A stretch of 64,000 nucleotides of DNA from Yaniella halotolerans DSM 15476 (GTDB lineage: Bacteria; Actinomycetota; Actinomycetes; Actinomycetales; Micrococcaceae). Location of the stretch: positions 1 through 64,000 of the forward strand of contig NZ_ATVQ01000004.1 of NCBI RefSeq assembly GCF_000420805.1, written 5' to 3'. The translations under genes and the position numbers were made by a program. Of the stretch, positions 20,016-34,700 are shown piece after piece. The notes under the pieces are model-generated. The model did no database searches, was not told the DNA's origin, and saw only the letters and a list, made by a program, of their open reading frames with translations. The stretch's first letter is position 1. Each line of letters opens with the position of its first letter.

Positions 20016-20060
20016 CATTTGAGTCTAGCTAAAGGCTAGTACGTCAGTGGTGCATCAAGT

Positions 20061-21251
20061 TTATTTGATCACCTTGGTTACACGACCTGAACCTACGGTA
20101 CGTCCACCTTCACGAACTGCGAAGCCAAGACCTTCTTCCATAGCGATTGGCTGGATCAATTCAACAGTCATTTCGGTGGTGTCACCTGGCATGACCATTT
20201 CGGTACCTTCTGGCAGGGTGATGACACCGGTTACGTCAGTGGTACGGAAGTAGAACTGTGGACGGTAGTTCGAGTAGAACGGGTTGTGACGGCCACCCTC
20301 GTCTTTCGACAAGATGTAGACGTTTGCTTCGAAGTCGGTGTGTGGTGTGATCGAGCCTGGTTTTACAACAACCTGGCCACGTTCAACATCTTCACGACGC
20401 AGACCGCGCAGCAGCAGACCACAGTTTTCGCCTGCCCAGGCTTCGTCGAGCTGCTTGTGGAACATCTCGATACCGGTAACGGTAGTCTTCTGGGATTCCT
20501 TGATACCAACGATTTCAACTTCGGAGTTGATTGCGAGGGTACCGCGTTCTGCACGACCGGTGACAACAGTACCGCGACCGGTAATGGTGAACACGTCTTC
20601 AATCGGCATAAGGAATGGCTTGTCACGGTCACGAACTGGCTCTGGAATGAAGTCATCGACTGCTTCCATGAGTTCTTCAACTGACTTGACCCATTTTTCG
20701 TCGCCTTCGATGGCCTTGAGTGCGGAAACACGGACAACTGGTGCGTCGTCACCGTCGAATTCCTGGGAAGATAGCAGTTCGCGTACTTCCATCTCGACCA
20801 ATTCCAGCAGGTCTTCGTCATCGACCATGTCGGATTTGTTCAGTGCGACAAGCAGAGCTGGCACGCCAACCTGCTTGGCCAACAGAACGTGCTCACGAGT
20901 CTGAGCCATTGGACCGTCAGTAGCAGCAACAACAAGAATTGCGCCGTCCATCTGAGCGGCACCGGTGATCATGTTCTTGATGTAGTCAGCGTGACCTGGG
21001 GCGTCTACGTGCGCGTAGTGACGCTTTTCGGTTTCGTACTCAACGTGGGAGACGTTAATAGTAATACCGCGCTGGCGCTCTTCTGGCGCGCCGTCGATAT
21101 CGGAGTAGTCGCGCTGTTCGTTGAACTCTGGGTACTTATCGGCAAGTACCTTGGAGATCGCAGCGGTCAGGGTGGTTTTACCGTGGTCAACGTGACCAAT
21201 GGTACCGATGTTGATGTGCGGCTTTGTCCGCTCGAACTTTGCCTTCGACAC
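20061..21251 (-). CDS. tuf: Elongation factor Tu
   Basis: EF-Tu carries aminoacyl-tRNA to the ribosome with GTP. The 396-residue sequence has the G1 motif Gly-His-Val-Asp-His-Gly-Lys-Thr-Thr, Asp-Ala-Pro-Gly-His and Asn-Lys-Ser-Asp, then domains II and III ending [10 protein letters not shown]. It starts with GTG 21251 behind GGAGG. It follows fusA in the str operon. Confidence 0.98.
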   Translation of the reverse strand: MSKAKFERTKPHINIGTIGHVDHGKTTLTAAISKVLADKYPEFNEQRDYSDIDGAPEERQRGITINVSHVEYETEKRHYAHVDAPGHADYIKNMITGAAQMDGAILVVAATDGPMAQTREHVLLAKQVGVPALLVALNKSDMVDDEDLLELVEMEVRELLSSQEFDGDDAPVVRVSALKAIEGDEKWVKSVEELMEAVDDFIPEPVRDRDKPFLMPIEDVFTITGRGTVVTGRAERGTLAINSEVEIVGIKESQKTTVTGIEMFHKQLDEAWAGENCGLLLRGLRREDVERGQVVVKPGSITPHTDFEANVYILSKDEGGRHNPFYSNYRPQFYFRTTDVTGVITLPEGTEMVMPGDTTEMTVELIQPIAMEEGLGFAVREGGRTVGSGRVTKVIK

Positions 21252-21463
21252 AGATTCCTCCTAGAACTGTTCGACTGGAGAAGGACATGCAGCCGCTTGT
21301 GGCGGTCTGACTTTGGTCCAGTCTACGTCAGATGTTGTGTTTACTGAATTTTCCCCGGTGGGTAGGACCGGTCCGTGGATTGCATAACAATCTTGGCCGC
21401 AGGTGCGGACCGGACCCTTGTCCTAGACCAAACCTCATGTTCGGGGATACATGGTGCTTGGTA

Positions 21464-21491
21464 GGTGGTGGATCTATACAGATCCACCACC
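21464..21491. terminator. Perfect 12-bp hairpin between fusA and tuf
   Basis: GGTGGTGGATCT (21464-21475) and AGATCCACCACC (21480-21491) pair perfectly around a 4-base loop, 29 bases after the fusA stop. There is no U-tract on the minus strand, so it may be an RNA processing or attenuation site that sets tuf apart from fusA rather than a strict terminator. Tuf may also have its own promoter in 21252-21463. Confidence 0.5.
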
Positions 21492-21519
21492 CAAAATCTA
21501 GCCGGCAAACTATTCTAAG

Positions 21520-23637
21520 TTATGAGCCGGAGTATTTCTGAATAATTTCCTCGGAGACCGAGCCAGGAACTTCGCCGTATGAGTCGAAGGTCATGGTGTA
21601 CACGGCGCGACCCTGTGTACGGGAGCGCAGGTCACCGATGTAACCGAACATTTCAGACAGCGGAACCTTGGACTTGATAACTTTGACACCGGCGGCGTCT
21701 TCCATCGATTCGATGGTACCGCGACGAGAGTTCAGGTCACCAATAACGTCACCCATGTACTCTTCAGGAGTACGGACTTCAACGGACATAACTGGTTCTA
21801 GAAGAACCGGTTTTGCGCGCTTGATGCCTTCCTTGAAGACCTGCGAACCTGCAAGTTTGAACGCCATTTCTGACGAGTCAACATCGTGGTAAGCACCATC
21901 GAGCAATGTTGCCTTGACGCCAACCATTGGGTAACCGGCAAGCACACCGAACTGCATGGCTTCCTGAATACCCTGATCGACAGATGGGATGTACTCGCGA
22001 GGAATACGTCCACCGGTCACGGAGTTCTTGAACTCGTAGATTTCGCCGTCTTCAGTTTCCAGTGGTTCAAAGGTTACGACAACCTTCGCGAACTGGCCGG
22101 AACCACCGGTCTGCTTCTTGTGGGTGTAGTCAACAGATTCAACGGTGCGACGAATTGTTTCGCGGTAGGAAACCTGTGGGTTACCAACAGTAGCTTCAAC
22201 CTTGAACTCGCGCTTCATGCGGTCCACGAGAACGTCGAGGTGCAACTCGCCCATACCGCCGATAACGGTCTGACCAGTTTCTTCGTCCTGGCTGACGGTG
22301 AAGGTTGGATCCTCCGCCGACAGACGCTGAATAGCGGTCGACAATTTCTCCTGGTCACCCTTGGAGTTTGGCTCAATTGCAACCGAGATGACTGGCTCTG
22401 GGAATTCCATGGATTCCAGCACGATCGGTGCGTCTTTTGCCGAGAGGCTGTCACCGGTCGTCACGTCTTTGACGCCGACAATCGCGTAAATGTGACCGGC
22501 CTGAGCTTCGTCAACAGGGTTCTCTTTATTGGAGTGCATCTGGAAGATCTTCGAGACGCGTTCCTGCTTCTGCTTGGTAGCGTTCAGGATCTGATCGCCA
22601 GCCTTGATCTTGCCCGAGTAAACACGAACGTAGGTCAAGGTACCGAAGAACGGGTGCGCTGCAATCTTGAAGGCCAGTGCAGAGAATGGTTCCTGAGTGC
22701 TTGGCTTACGAGTCAGTTCCTGCTCGGCGTCGTTCATAGCGATGCCTTTGACGGACTCAACGTCCAGTGGGGATGGCAGGTAATCAACAACAGCGTCGAT
22801 GATTGGCTGCACACCACGGTTCTTGAAGGCCGAGCCACAGAACACTGGGTACGCTTCATCAGCAACGGTCAAAGCGCGGATACCGGCTTTGATTTCGTCA
22901 TTGGTGAGGTCACCTTCGTCGAGGTACTTCATCATCAGTTCCTCCGATGATTCAGCAGCCGACTCGATGAGCTCGTTACGGTACTGTTCAGCACGTTCCT
23001 GCAGTTCAGCAGGGATGTCTTCAATCTCGTAGCTGGCACCGAGCTTGGTGTCACCCTTGGCATCTGCTGGCCATACGAAGGCTTTCATGCTGAGCAAGTC
23101 GACTACACCGATGAAGTCGTTTTCAGCACCAATTGGCAACTGCATAACCAGTGGCTTGGCACCCAGACGTGACTTGATGGTCTCCACGGTGTGGTAGAAA
23201 TCAGCACCGAGCTTGTCCATCTTATTGACGAAACAGATACGAGGTACACCGTATTTGTCTGCCTGACGCCACACGGTTTCAGACTGTGGTTCTACCCCTT
23301 CCTTGGCGTCGAATACAGCGACTGCACCGTCGAGAACACGCAGGGAACGCTCAACTTCAACAGTGAAGTCAACGTGACCCGGAGTATCGATGACGTTAAT
23401 CTGGTTACCTTCCCAGAAGCTGGTTACAGCTGCTGAGGTAATGGTGATACCGCGCTCTTTTTCCTGTGCCATCCAGTCAGTTGTGGACGCACCATCGTGG
23501 GTTTCACCCAGTTTGTGGTTCACACCGGTGTAGAACAGGATCCGCTCGGTTGTAGTAGTTTTACCGGCGTCAATGTGAGCCATGATGCCGATATTACGAA
23601 CTTTGTTGAGGTCGGTAAGCACTTCTTGTTGTGCCAC
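21520..23637 (-). CDS. fusA: Elongation factor G
   Basis: EF-G drives translocation on the ribosome. The 705-residue protein has [10 protein letters not shown], Asp-Thr-Pro-Gly-His and Asn-Lys-Met-Asp in the G domain, followed by domains II-V. It starts with GTG 23637 behind GGGAG. It lies between rpsG and tuf in the standard order. Confidence 0.98.
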   Translation of the reverse strand: MAQQEVLTDLNKVRNIGIMAHIDAGKTTTTERILFYTGVNHKLGETHDGASTTDWMAQEKERGITITSAAVTSFWEGNQINVIDTPGHVDFTVEVERSLRVLDGAVAVFDAKEGVEPQSETVWRQADKYGVPRICFVNKMDKLGADFYHTVETIKSRLGAKPLVMQLPIGAENDFIGVVDLLSMKAFVWPADAKGDTKLGASYEIEDIPAELQERAEQYRNELIESAAESSEELMMKYLDEGDLTNDEIKAGIRALTVADEAYPVFCGSAFKNRGVQPIIDAVVDYLPSPLDVESVKGIAMNDAEQELTRKPSTQEPFSALAFKIAAHPFFGTLTYVRVYSGKIKAGDQILNATKQKQERVSKIFQMHSNKENPVDEAQAGHIYAIVGVKDVTTGDSLSAKDAPIVLESMEFPEPVISVAIEPNSKGDQEKLSTAIQRLSAEDPTFTVSQDEETGQTVIGGMGELHLDVLVDRMKREFKVEATVGNPQVSYRETIRRTVESVDYTHKKQTGGSGQFAKVVVTFEPLETEDGEIYEFKNSVTGGRIPREYIPSVDQGIQEAMQFGVLAGYPMVGVKATLLDGAYHDVDSSEMAFKLAGSQVFKEGIKRAKPVLLEPVMSVEVRTPEEYMGDVIGDLNSRRGTIESMEDAAGVKVIKSKVPLSEMFGYIGDLRSRTQGRAVYTMTFDSYGEVPGSVSEEIIQKYSGS

Positions 23638-23728
23638 AGGGTCTCCCTTTGTTGTTGCCTAATTTCCTTGAGCCACAGACTCCTGGATGAGGCAACGGCT
23701 CGGAATGAGTACTGAGTTGGTGTTTGAT

Positions 23729-24199
23729 TTACCAGCGGTAGTGGGCAAACGCCTTGTTAGCTTCAGCCATCTTGTGTACGTCTTCACGACGTTTTACAGC
23801 TGCACCCAATCCGTTGGAAGCATCCAGAATTTCATTAGTCAGACGCTCAGTCATCGACTTTTCGCGGCGTGCGTTCGAGAAGGTAACCAACCAACGCAGT
23901 GCCAGAGCGGTAGCGCGGCCAGGCTTTACCTCAACTGGTACCTGGTATGTGGCGCCACCAACACGACGTGAACGGACTTCGAGGGCGGGGCGTACGTTGT
24001 CCAGGGCCTTCTTCAAGGTTGCTACTGGGTCGTCGCCGCCTTTGTCACGAGTGCCGTTCAGGGCACCGTAGACGATACGTTCGGCAGTCGATTTCTTACC
24101 ATCGACCAAAACTTTGTTAATTAGCTGGGTGACCAGGGATGAACCATAAACCGGGTCAATTACCAATGGGCGCTTGGGCGCAGGTCCTTTACGTGGCAT
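23729..24199 (-). CDS. rpsG: 30S ribosomal protein S7
   Basis: S7 nucleates assembly of the 30S head and contacts E-site tRNA. The 156-residue sequence begins [10 protein letters not shown] and ends Ala-Phe-Ala-His-Tyr-Arg-Trp. It lies three bases after rpsL. Confidence 0.98.
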   Translation of the reverse strand: MPRKGPAPKRPLVIDPVYGSSLVTQLINKVLVDGKKSTAERIVYGALNGTRDKGGDDPVATLKKALDNVRPALEVRSRRVGGATYQVPVEVKPGRATALALRWLVTFSNARREKSMTERLTNEILDASNGLGAAVKRREDVHKMAEANKAFAHYRW

Positions 24200-24202
24200 G
24201 GG

Positions 24203-24577
24203 TTACTTCTTCTCCTTCTTGGCACCATAACGGCTACGAGCTTGACGACGGTCTTTAACACCCTGGGTATCCAGAGCACCGCGAACAATCTTGTAGCGGA
24301 CACCTGGAAGGTCTTTCACGCCACCGCCGCGTACGAGCACAATGGAGTGCTCCTGAAGGTTGTGACCCTCACCTGGGATGTAGGCGGTAACTTCAATACC
24401 ACCAGCCAGGCGGACACGTGCGACTTTACGCAGCGCAGAGTTTGGTTTCTTAGGGGTCGTGGTGTACACGCGAGTGCACACACCACGGCGCATTGGGCGC
24501 GAATTAAGCGCTGGCGCACCAATACGCTTTGCCTTTGGTGTGCGGCCCTTCCGGACCAACTGCTGAATTGTTGGCAA
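24203..24577 (-). CDS. rpsL: 30S ribosomal protein S12, with Gly at position 86
   Basis: S12 monitors decoding and is the classical streptomycin-resistance protein. The 124-residue sequence has Thr-Thr-Pro-Lys-Lys-Pro-Asn-Ser-Ala with wild-type Lys43, and Lys88 within Val-Lys-Asp-Leu-Pro-Gly. Residue 86 is Gly (codon GGC, 24320-24322), where Arg is almost invariant. The gene starts with TTG 24577 behind GGAG, a weak start for such an abundant protein. First gene of the str operon. Confidence 0.97.
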   Translation of the reverse strand: MPTIQQLVRKGRTPKAKRIGAPALNSRPMRRGVCTRVYTTTPKKPNSALRKVARVRLAGGIEVTAYIPGEGHNLQEHSIVLVRGGGVKDLPGVRYKIVRGALDTQGVKDRRQARSRYGAKKEKK

Positions 24578-24772
24578 AATACTCTCCGTATATTCTCATC
24601 TTCATTCGAACGGATCGAGACGGCGCAGTGCCGCAACGATTCGAAAGAAAGCTTGGTCTTTTTTCGACGCACCGAAGGCTTTGCCTTTGGACGTGCAAAA
24701 AGGTGGCATTTGTTGCGCAAGATCCCCGCAACCCGGACAGAGTCCTACTGCCACTTTGAAACGATCGTTCCC

Positions 24773-24801
24773 AGTGTAACAGGTTCAAGCACGAGTGGAA
24801 A
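24773..24801 (-). promoter_or_regulatory. Candidate str operon promoter
   Basis: On the minus strand TTTCCA (24796-24801) and TACACT (24773-24778) are 17 bases apart. It lies about 190 bases before rpsL and just after the ATP-grasp gene. The leader contains a CCAAAGGC/GCCTTCGG hairpin around 24674-24692. Confidence 0.5.
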
Positions 24802-24832
24802 ATTCGGGTATAGCATGCGACGACACTAATAG

Positions 24833-26104
24833 CTAGGTATTCATAGTGCCTGGAACATGGTCAATTTCACGAGCAGCCTTCGTGAGACGGAGTCGCTGAT
24901 ACAGGTCGCGTTTCACGTTGCGGTCCTGACCGTAACGTAGCGGCCACCCCACCCGCTTGGCACGTTTTGCAGCCCGCAGCTGAGCTGCTTGGTCTTCGGA
25001 AGCATACTGATAAGCAAGCTTCATGGGAATCGTCATGGATGCCGCAGGTCCGTCAGTCACCTTGGCGGGCGGATGCTCTGCTGCTTCAACCAATTCGCGT
25101 ACGAGATATGGCGAAGGGTTGGCGCCCGCGACCGTCAAATAATAATGGTGTCGTCCCAGGCGCGGGTTCATCTCCAGGAAGTATGGCTCCCCGGTATGTT
25201 GATGAATCTTGATATCGAACATGCCAAAGCCATGCCACTCCAAGGCATCCAGCAGTTCAGCACCCTGGGCTTCAACCTTTGGATCGGCTGCAGCAATGAG
25301 TGCACGGGAATTGCCCTCTAGCCCTGATGCATGATCTTCAACAATGACCTGGGCAAGACCGGTCAGGGCAAGATTGCCGTGACGGTCGCGGAAATGTGTG
25401 AGGATCCTCAAATTAGAATCTGGCCCCGGGATAAATTGTTGGATAATCAGGGTTCCCTCATAACCAGCATCTATCGCCTTGCGCAGTACGTCGCCTAGCT
25501 CATCGGAGGTTTCGACATAGTGCACTTTCCGACGACCTTCGAAGCGAGTATTGGCCCATGCACCGCCATCACCCGCTTTAACAATCAGGGGGTAGTGCCA
25601 GTCAGGGGCCACGAGTTCATTGACGAACTCTTCAATTGGTTGGTTCGTGCCTGCACAGTCGTAGATTGCTGTACGGGGGTAATGGATCCCTAATTTTTCA
25701 CACAAGGCATAGAAGTTCTCTTTCAGGGAAGCCTGATCCAGTTGTTCAACGGTCAACGTGGGAAAGACGTACCCCATGTCTCGCAATTCGGCGTCGTGGT
25801 CAACCATGATTCGTACGAGATGGTCGTATCCGGCCAACAGGATGAGCGGACGCGGCCCTTCTTGTTGCAGCATGTTGGCAACATCACCCAAATGTCGGAC
25901 TACACGCGCTGGGTCAAACATTTGACCTGCGGGGAAAAGCTGTGTGATCTTGCTGCCACCGACGACCAGATTATCGGCTGTCGGAACAATGGCTGACTGC
26001 ACGCCATATGCTTCGTGAAATTCGCGTGCAAGGCTATACGCTCCGAGGTCTCCACCGGTAATCACTGGAACGAACGTTTGGGACGCTGGGATCAGGTTGC
26101 TCAT
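24833..26104 (-). CDS. ATP-grasp carboxylate-amine ligase, probable interpeptide-bridge ligase
   Basis: The 423-residue protein has an ATP-grasp fold: Leu-Ile-Val-Lys-Ala-Gly-Asp-Gly-Gly in the lid region, Phe-Ile-Pro-Gly-Pro-Asp-Ser-Asn, and the metal-binding Phe-Leu-Glu-Met-Asn-Pro-Arg-Leu-Gly. It resembles carboxylate-amine ligases, the class that includes the D-aspartate ligase of enterococci and lactococci. It is divergent from a FemX-type transferase, which points to attaching an acidic residue in the peptidoglycan bridge; the substrate is inferred. ATG 26104 was chosen; TTG 26122 is also open and neither has a clear Shine-Dalgarno. TACACT at 26113-26118 would give an almost leaderless mRNA. 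Confidence 0.75.
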   Translation of the reverse strand: MSNLIPASQTFVPVITGGDLGAYSLAREFHEAYGVQSAIVPTADNLVVGGSKITQLFPAGQMFDPARVVRHLGDVANMLQQEGPRPLILLAGYDHLVRIMVDHDAELRDMGYVFPTLTVEQLDQASLKENFYALCEKLGIHYPRTAIYDCAGTNQPIEEFVNELVAPDWHYPLIVKAGDGGAWANTRFEGRRKVHYVETSDELGDVLRKAIDAGYEGTLIIQQFIPGPDSNLRILTHFRDRHGNLALTGLAQVIVEDHASGLEGNSRALIAAADPKVEAQGAELLDALEWHGFGMFDIKIHQHTGEPYFLEMNPRLGRHHYYLTVAGANPSPYLVRELVEAAEHPPAKVTDGPAASMTIPMKLAYQYASEDQAAQLRAAKRAKRVGWPLRYGQDRNVKRDLYQRLRLTKAAREIDHVPGTMNT

Positions 26105-26112
26105 AGACGTCG

Positions 26113-26181
26113 AGTGTAGCAACTGTCACTCGGCCTGCTGTCTGCCAACACCCCGCCACCAATGCCTCACTGGGGTACGCT
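26113..26181. promoter_or_regulatory. Divergent -10 elements placed for leaderless transcripts
   Basis: On the plus strand TACGCT (26176-26181) ends six bases before the GTG (26188) of the FemX-type gene. On the minus strand TACACT (26113-26118) ends eight bases before the ATG of the ATP-grasp gene. Both fit the actinobacterial TANNNT -10, and neither gene has a well-spaced ribosome binding site. Leaderless initiation is inferred. Confidence 0.4.
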
Positions 26182-26187
26182 GGAAGG

Positions 26188-27369
26188 GTGACACATCATA
26201 AGACTCTTCGCATCCAAGAGATTTCCGTTGAACAGCATCACGACTTCATCGCCGAACAGGCCCGGGCGTCGTTTTTGCAGAACCCCGTCTGGCCGCAAAC
26301 GAAGCCGGCTTGGCGAAGCCAGTCGCTTGGATGGTTCGACGATGACGAGCTCGTAGCTGTCTCTTTGGTGCTGTACCGTCCCATTCCTGTGCCGGGCTTA
26401 CGCGGACGTTCTCTTGCGTATCTTGCAGACGGTCCATTATTTGATCCAGATCTCTATGAACTTGACACGCTACTTGAACCGCTGGTGCCTTATACTCGCA
26501 GTCAAGGGGCCTTTATGATCCGCATGGGGCTGCCCTTTGTTTTGCGCCGGTGGGATGCTGACGACGTTCGCAAGGCGCTTTCAGCGGGCGAACACGGCAT
26601 GATCCCGGAGCTCCAGCCAGTAGAGACCAACAACGCAGCGTGGACTATGGAAGATACCTTGGTCCGTCACGGCTGGGAGAAACCAGAGCTATCTGAAGAC
26701 TTTGTTGCTGGCCAAGCGCAATTCCAGGCCCGCATCCCACTCCCCCAGCTCACTCCTGAACGGCGCGCTAACCGCGACTCACCCGAGTTCGAGCAGGCCG
26801 TGGAAGAAGTCCTGAAGCGGATGGACAGCACGTCACGTCGACAGACAAGGAAATCCACCCGTTCCGAGCTCACGGTCACGTCCGGCGGTCTCGCCGATGT
26901 CGCTGCTTGGCAGGCGCTCTATGAGGAGACTGCTGAACGGGATGACTTCATTGGGCGTCCCCAAAGCTATTTTGAGTCGATGCTAAAAGCACTGAATGAT
27001 TCGCCGACTGCCCAGTGCAAGGTGTTGTTCGCGCACTATGAGGACCAGCTGCTGGCTTCGGCCATCTACGTACAGCAGCAGGACACCGGCTGGTATGTTT
27101 ACGGTGCGTCCACACGCGCGGAGTCGAAACGCTATGCACCACGGGCACTACAGCTGGAGCAGATTAAGCTCAGTCTTGAAGCAGGTGCTGCGTGGTATGA
27201 CCTAGGCGGCGTGTCGGCTACTCTCAACAAGGAGCATGAGCTGGCGGGTCTCACCAGGTTTAAAACCACCATGGGTGCCGATGTCGTACAAACCATGGGC
27301 GAATGGGATTACCCAATCAACAAGCTACTTGCTCGTGCCTTCAATATGTATTTAGCACGCCGAGGTTAG
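26188..27369 (+). CDS. FemX/FemAB-family peptidoglycan bridge aminoacyltransferase
   Basis: The 393-residue protein has the duplicated GNAT-like fold of FemABX/MurM enzymes, which add amino acids from aminoacyl-tRNA to the lysine side chain of the stem peptide. Visible marks are Asn-Pro-Val-Trp-Pro-Gln early, a coiled-coil-prone basic stretch around residues 205-235, and the C-terminal Trp-Tyr-Val-Tyr-Gly-Ala-Ser and Ala-Trp-Tyr-Asp-Leu-Gly-Gly-Val motifs. It starts with GTG 26188, probably leaderless, and ends before a strong terminator. The neighbouring ATP-grasp ligase would supply a second bridge residue. The amino acid added cannot be read from sequence. Confidence 0.85.
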   Translation: MTHHKTLRIQEISVEQHHDFIAEQARASFLQNPVWPQTKPAWRSQSLGWFDDDELVAVSLVLYRPIPVPGLRGRSLAYLADGPLFDPDLYELDTLLEPLVPYTRSQGAFMIRMGLPFVLRRWDADDVRKALSAGEHGMIPELQPVETNNAAWTMEDTLVRHGWEKPELSEDFVAGQAQFQARIPLPQLTPERRANRDSPEFEQAVEEVLKRMDSTSRRQTRKSTRSELTVTSGGLADVAAWQALYEETAERDDFIGRPQSYFESMLKALNDSPTAQCKVLFAHYEDQLLASAIYVQQQDTGWYVYGASTRAESKRYAPRALQLEQIKLSLEAGAAWYDLGGVSATLNKEHELAGLTRFKTTMGADVVQTMGEWDYPINKLLARAFNMYLARRG

Positions 27370-27393
27370 ATCGACCTTCGAGTAGCGTCTATA

Positions 27394-27427
27394 GGCCACC
27401 GAATGGGGATCTTTTCATTCGGTGGCC
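27394..27427 (+). terminator. Terminator after the FemX-type gene
   Basis: GGCCACCGAATG (27394-27405) and CATTCGGTGGCC (27416-27427) pair perfectly over 12 bp and are followed by TTTGTCGTTCTT. Confidence 0.9.
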
Positions 27428-27533
27428 TTTGTCGTTCTTGGTCAGCGATCGTATTCGTGACGTGCTCTTGGGCAGACTACTGTTGTACCGAAGACATTTG
27501 GTTTGCTAGTTACATATGAAGGTATAAGGGCTG

Positions 27534-27749
27534 ATGGCACAACACGACACGAAATCCTCAACGTCGCCTTCAACGGCACTGTTTCTCCTGCTCAATGCGT
27601 TGGGCTTCCTACTATTGATCATTGGGTTGATCGCGACCGTTGCCATGACCCCACCACATTGGCTCGGCATTGGGATTACCTGGTTTGCCGGTCTCTACAG
27701 TTTGGTGATGGCCCAGATGGTGAAACGTCGGCCGCTGCGGCGCCGCTGA
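27534..27749 (+). CDS. Small two-helix membrane protein, unknown function
   Basis: The 71-residue protein has a polar Ser/Thr N-terminus, two hydrophobic helices (about residues 16-37 and 43-61) joined by a Pro-Pro-His-Trp turn, and a strongly basic Lys-Arg-Arg-Pro end, so both termini are probably cytoplasmic. It starts at ATG 27534 behind AAGG and lies alone between two terminators, convergent with rpoC. No family was recognised. Confidence 0.6.
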   Translation: MAQHDTKSSTSPSTALFLLLNALGFLLLIIGLIATVAMTPPHWLGIGITWFAGLYSLVMAQMVKRRPLRRR

Positions 27750-27773
27750 CATCTGCGAAAAGTTACTTAAGAT

Positions 27774-27809
27774 AAGAGAGCCAGTGCGAATCATCGCACT
27801 GGCTCTCTT
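27774..27809. terminator. Bidirectional terminator between the small membrane protein and rpoC
   Basis: AAGAGAGCCAGTGCGA (27774-27789) and TCGCACTGGCTCTCTT (27794-27809) form a perfect 16-bp stem with a 4-base loop. The plus strand continues CTTGTTT and the minus strand ATCTTAAG, so it can serve the convergent genes on both sides. Confidence 0.9.
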
Positions 27810-27842
27810 CTTGTTTAGGGCCGGTTTAGTGGGCCTACTGGT

Positions 27843-31733
<3,891 letters not shown>

Positions 31734-31787
31734 AGTCCGATGAACTCCTGGTTCTTAAGTGGATAAAGACTATTGAGTGTTGTGAAC

Positions 31788-34700
31788 TTAGACTTCTTCT
31801 ACCGAGCTGGGTTCAGCGCGGGAGAGATCGATGCCTAGTTCTTCAGCAGCACGGAATGAATCTTCATCCGAGTCACGCATTTCTATGTTGCGGCCGTCGG
31901 CGGAAAGGACTTCCACGTTCAGGCAGAGCGACTGCATTTCTTTGATCAATACTTTGAATGATTCTGGAACACCTGGCTCCGGAACATTCTCGCCCTTGAC
32001 GATCGCTTCATAGACTTTTACGCGGCCATGAACGTCGTCAGATTTGTGGGTGAGCAGTTCCTGCAGGGTGTATGCGGCACCGTATGCTTCCAGTGCCCAA
32101 ACTTCCATTTCACCAAAGCGCTGACCACCGAACTGTGCTTTACCACCCAGTGGCTGCTGGGTAATCATCGAGTACGGTCCGGTCGAACGTGCGTGAATCT
32201 TATCGTCGACCAAGTGGTGCAGCTTCAGCATGTACATGTAGCCGATGGAGATCTCTTCTGGGAAAGGTTCGCCAGAGCGACCATCATGCAGTCGTGCCTT
32301 GCCGTTGCTTCCAACCAGACGAACGCCGTCGCGTGTTGGGTGGACGTGTTCCAACAGACCTGTGACTTCTTCGGCTTCTGCACCGTCGAAGACCGGGGTG
32401 GCCACATTGACCGGTCCGGTTTCGCGTGGCAGATTCGGCAGCTTCTTGAGGAAGTCTGGTTCGCCTTCGATCTTCCAACCGTTGGCGGCAGCCCAACCGA
32501 GATGGAGCTCCATAACCTGACCCAGGTTCATACGTCCTGGAACACCGAGTGGGTTCAGGATCATGTCAACCGGGGTACCGTCTTCCAAGAACGGCATGTC
32601 TTCAACGGGAAGGATCTTCGCAATAACACCCTTGTTACCGTGACGACCGGCCATCTTGTCACCGTCGGTGATCTTACGTTTCTGTGCCACGTAGACGCGC
32701 ACCAACTGGTTTACACCGGCTGGCAGGTCGTCGTCTTCGTCGCGGTCGAAAATACGTACACCGATAACAGTTCCGGATTCACCGTGTGGGACCTTCAGCG
32801 AGGTATCACGGACTTCCTTGGATTTTTCACCGAAGATAGCGCGTAGCAGGCGTTCTTCTGGTGTCAGTTCGGTTTCACCCTTCGGGGTGACACGTCCAAC
32901 CAGAATGTCGCCAGCTTCAACTTCAGCACCAATGTGGATGATGCCGCGTTCGTCGAGCTGTGACAAGACTTCGTCGGAGACGTTTGGAATGTCACGGGTG
33001 ACTTCTTCAGCACCGAGTTTAGTGTCACGGGCATCGACTTCGTACTCTTCGATGTGAATCGAGGTGAGGACGTCGTCTGAGACCATGCGCTGGGAAACGA
33101 TGATCGCATCTTCGAAGTTCAAGCCTTCCCATGGCATGAAGGCCACAAGAACGTTCTTACCAAGTGCCAGTTCACCATTGTCAGTGGATGGGCCGTCGGC
33201 CAACACCGCACCGTATTCGACACGATCACCTTCGGAAACGCGAACAACCTGGTTGTAGGCGTTGCCCTGGTTAGAGCGCTGGAATTTGTAGAGCGGGTAG
33301 TGGCGGGTGGTGCCTTCGTCTTCCATGACGGTTACGAGGTCAGCAGCCACTTCGGTGACGACACCTGGTTTCAACGCAATGGTTGAATCTCCGGCGTCGA
33401 TGGCGATTGGTTTCTCCATGCCGGTACCAACCAGCGGTGCTTCGGCTTCCACGAGCGGGACAGCCTGACGCTGCATGTTGGCGCCCATGAGCGCGCGGTT
33501 CGCATCGTCGTGCTCCAAGAATGGAATCAGCGCGGTTGCCGCAGAGACCATCTGGCGCGGTGAAACGTCCATGTAGTCAACGTCAGTTGGTTCGGCGAGG
33601 ATTGGCTCACCGTCACCGCCGCGCTGACGGGACATGACGAGTTCTTCTGCAAACGAACCGTCTTCGTTGAGTACCGCATTGGCCTGAGCGATCTGCACGT
33701 GCAGTTCGTCATCGGCGGTGAGGTATTCCACGACGTCAGTGACTTTGTTGTCAATGACTTTGCGGTAAGGAGTTTCGATGAAACCGAATTCGTTGATACG
33801 ACCGAACGTAGCCATCGAACCGATCAGGCCAATGTTTGGACCTTCCGGAGTTTCAATTGGACACATACGCCCGTAGTGCGATGGGTGAACGTCACGGACT
33901 TCCATACCGGCGCGGTCACGAGAGAGACCGCCGGGTCCAAGGGCCGAGAGGCGACGCTTGTGGGTCAGTCCGGCGAGCGGGTTCCCCTGGTCCATGAACT
34001 GCGATAGCTGCGAAGTACCGAAGAACTCGCGAATGGCGGCAACTACCGGACGGATATTGATCAGCGTCTGCGGGGTAATGGCCTCAACGTCTTGTGTGGT
34101 CATGCGTTCGCGGACCACGCGTTCCATACGGGATAGACCGGTGCGAATCTGGTTTTCAATGAGTTCGCCAACTGCACGGATACGACGGTTACCGAAGTGG
34201 TCAATGTCGTCGACTTCCACTGGAATATCAACGGTTTCGCCCTTGCGTTCACCCTTGATGCTGGAGTCACCGTTATGCAGTGCTGCGATGAAGTGCACCA
34301 TCTGGGTGACATCTTCTTCGGTGAGTACCATCGAGGATGGATCCGAAAGTGGTGCATTCACACCGAGCTTGCGGTTGAGCTTGTAACGACCGACCTTGGC
34401 CAGATCGTAGCGACGCTCGGTGAAGTAGAGGTTGGCCAGCAGGCTTTGCGCGGCGTCAACCGAGACTGGTTCACCCGGACGCAGCTTGCGGTAGATGTCC
34501 TTGAGTGCTTCTGCCTGGTCGTCGATGCCGTCTTTTTCCAGGGTGAGCATCATGGAGTCGTAGTTGCCGAATTCTTCGCGAATGCGAGCTTCGGTCCAGC
34601 CCAGTGCCTTCAACAGCACGGTGACTGGTTGCTTACGACGGCGGTCCAGGCGAACTGAAACCTGGTCACGGCGGTCAATTTCCAGCTCGAACCAGGCACC

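Noticed and set aside
21886-22950. A 354-codon open frame antisense to fusA
   Set aside because: It lies wholly opposite a highly conserved gene and its composition mirrors fusA codon bias; no motif, start signal or family features.
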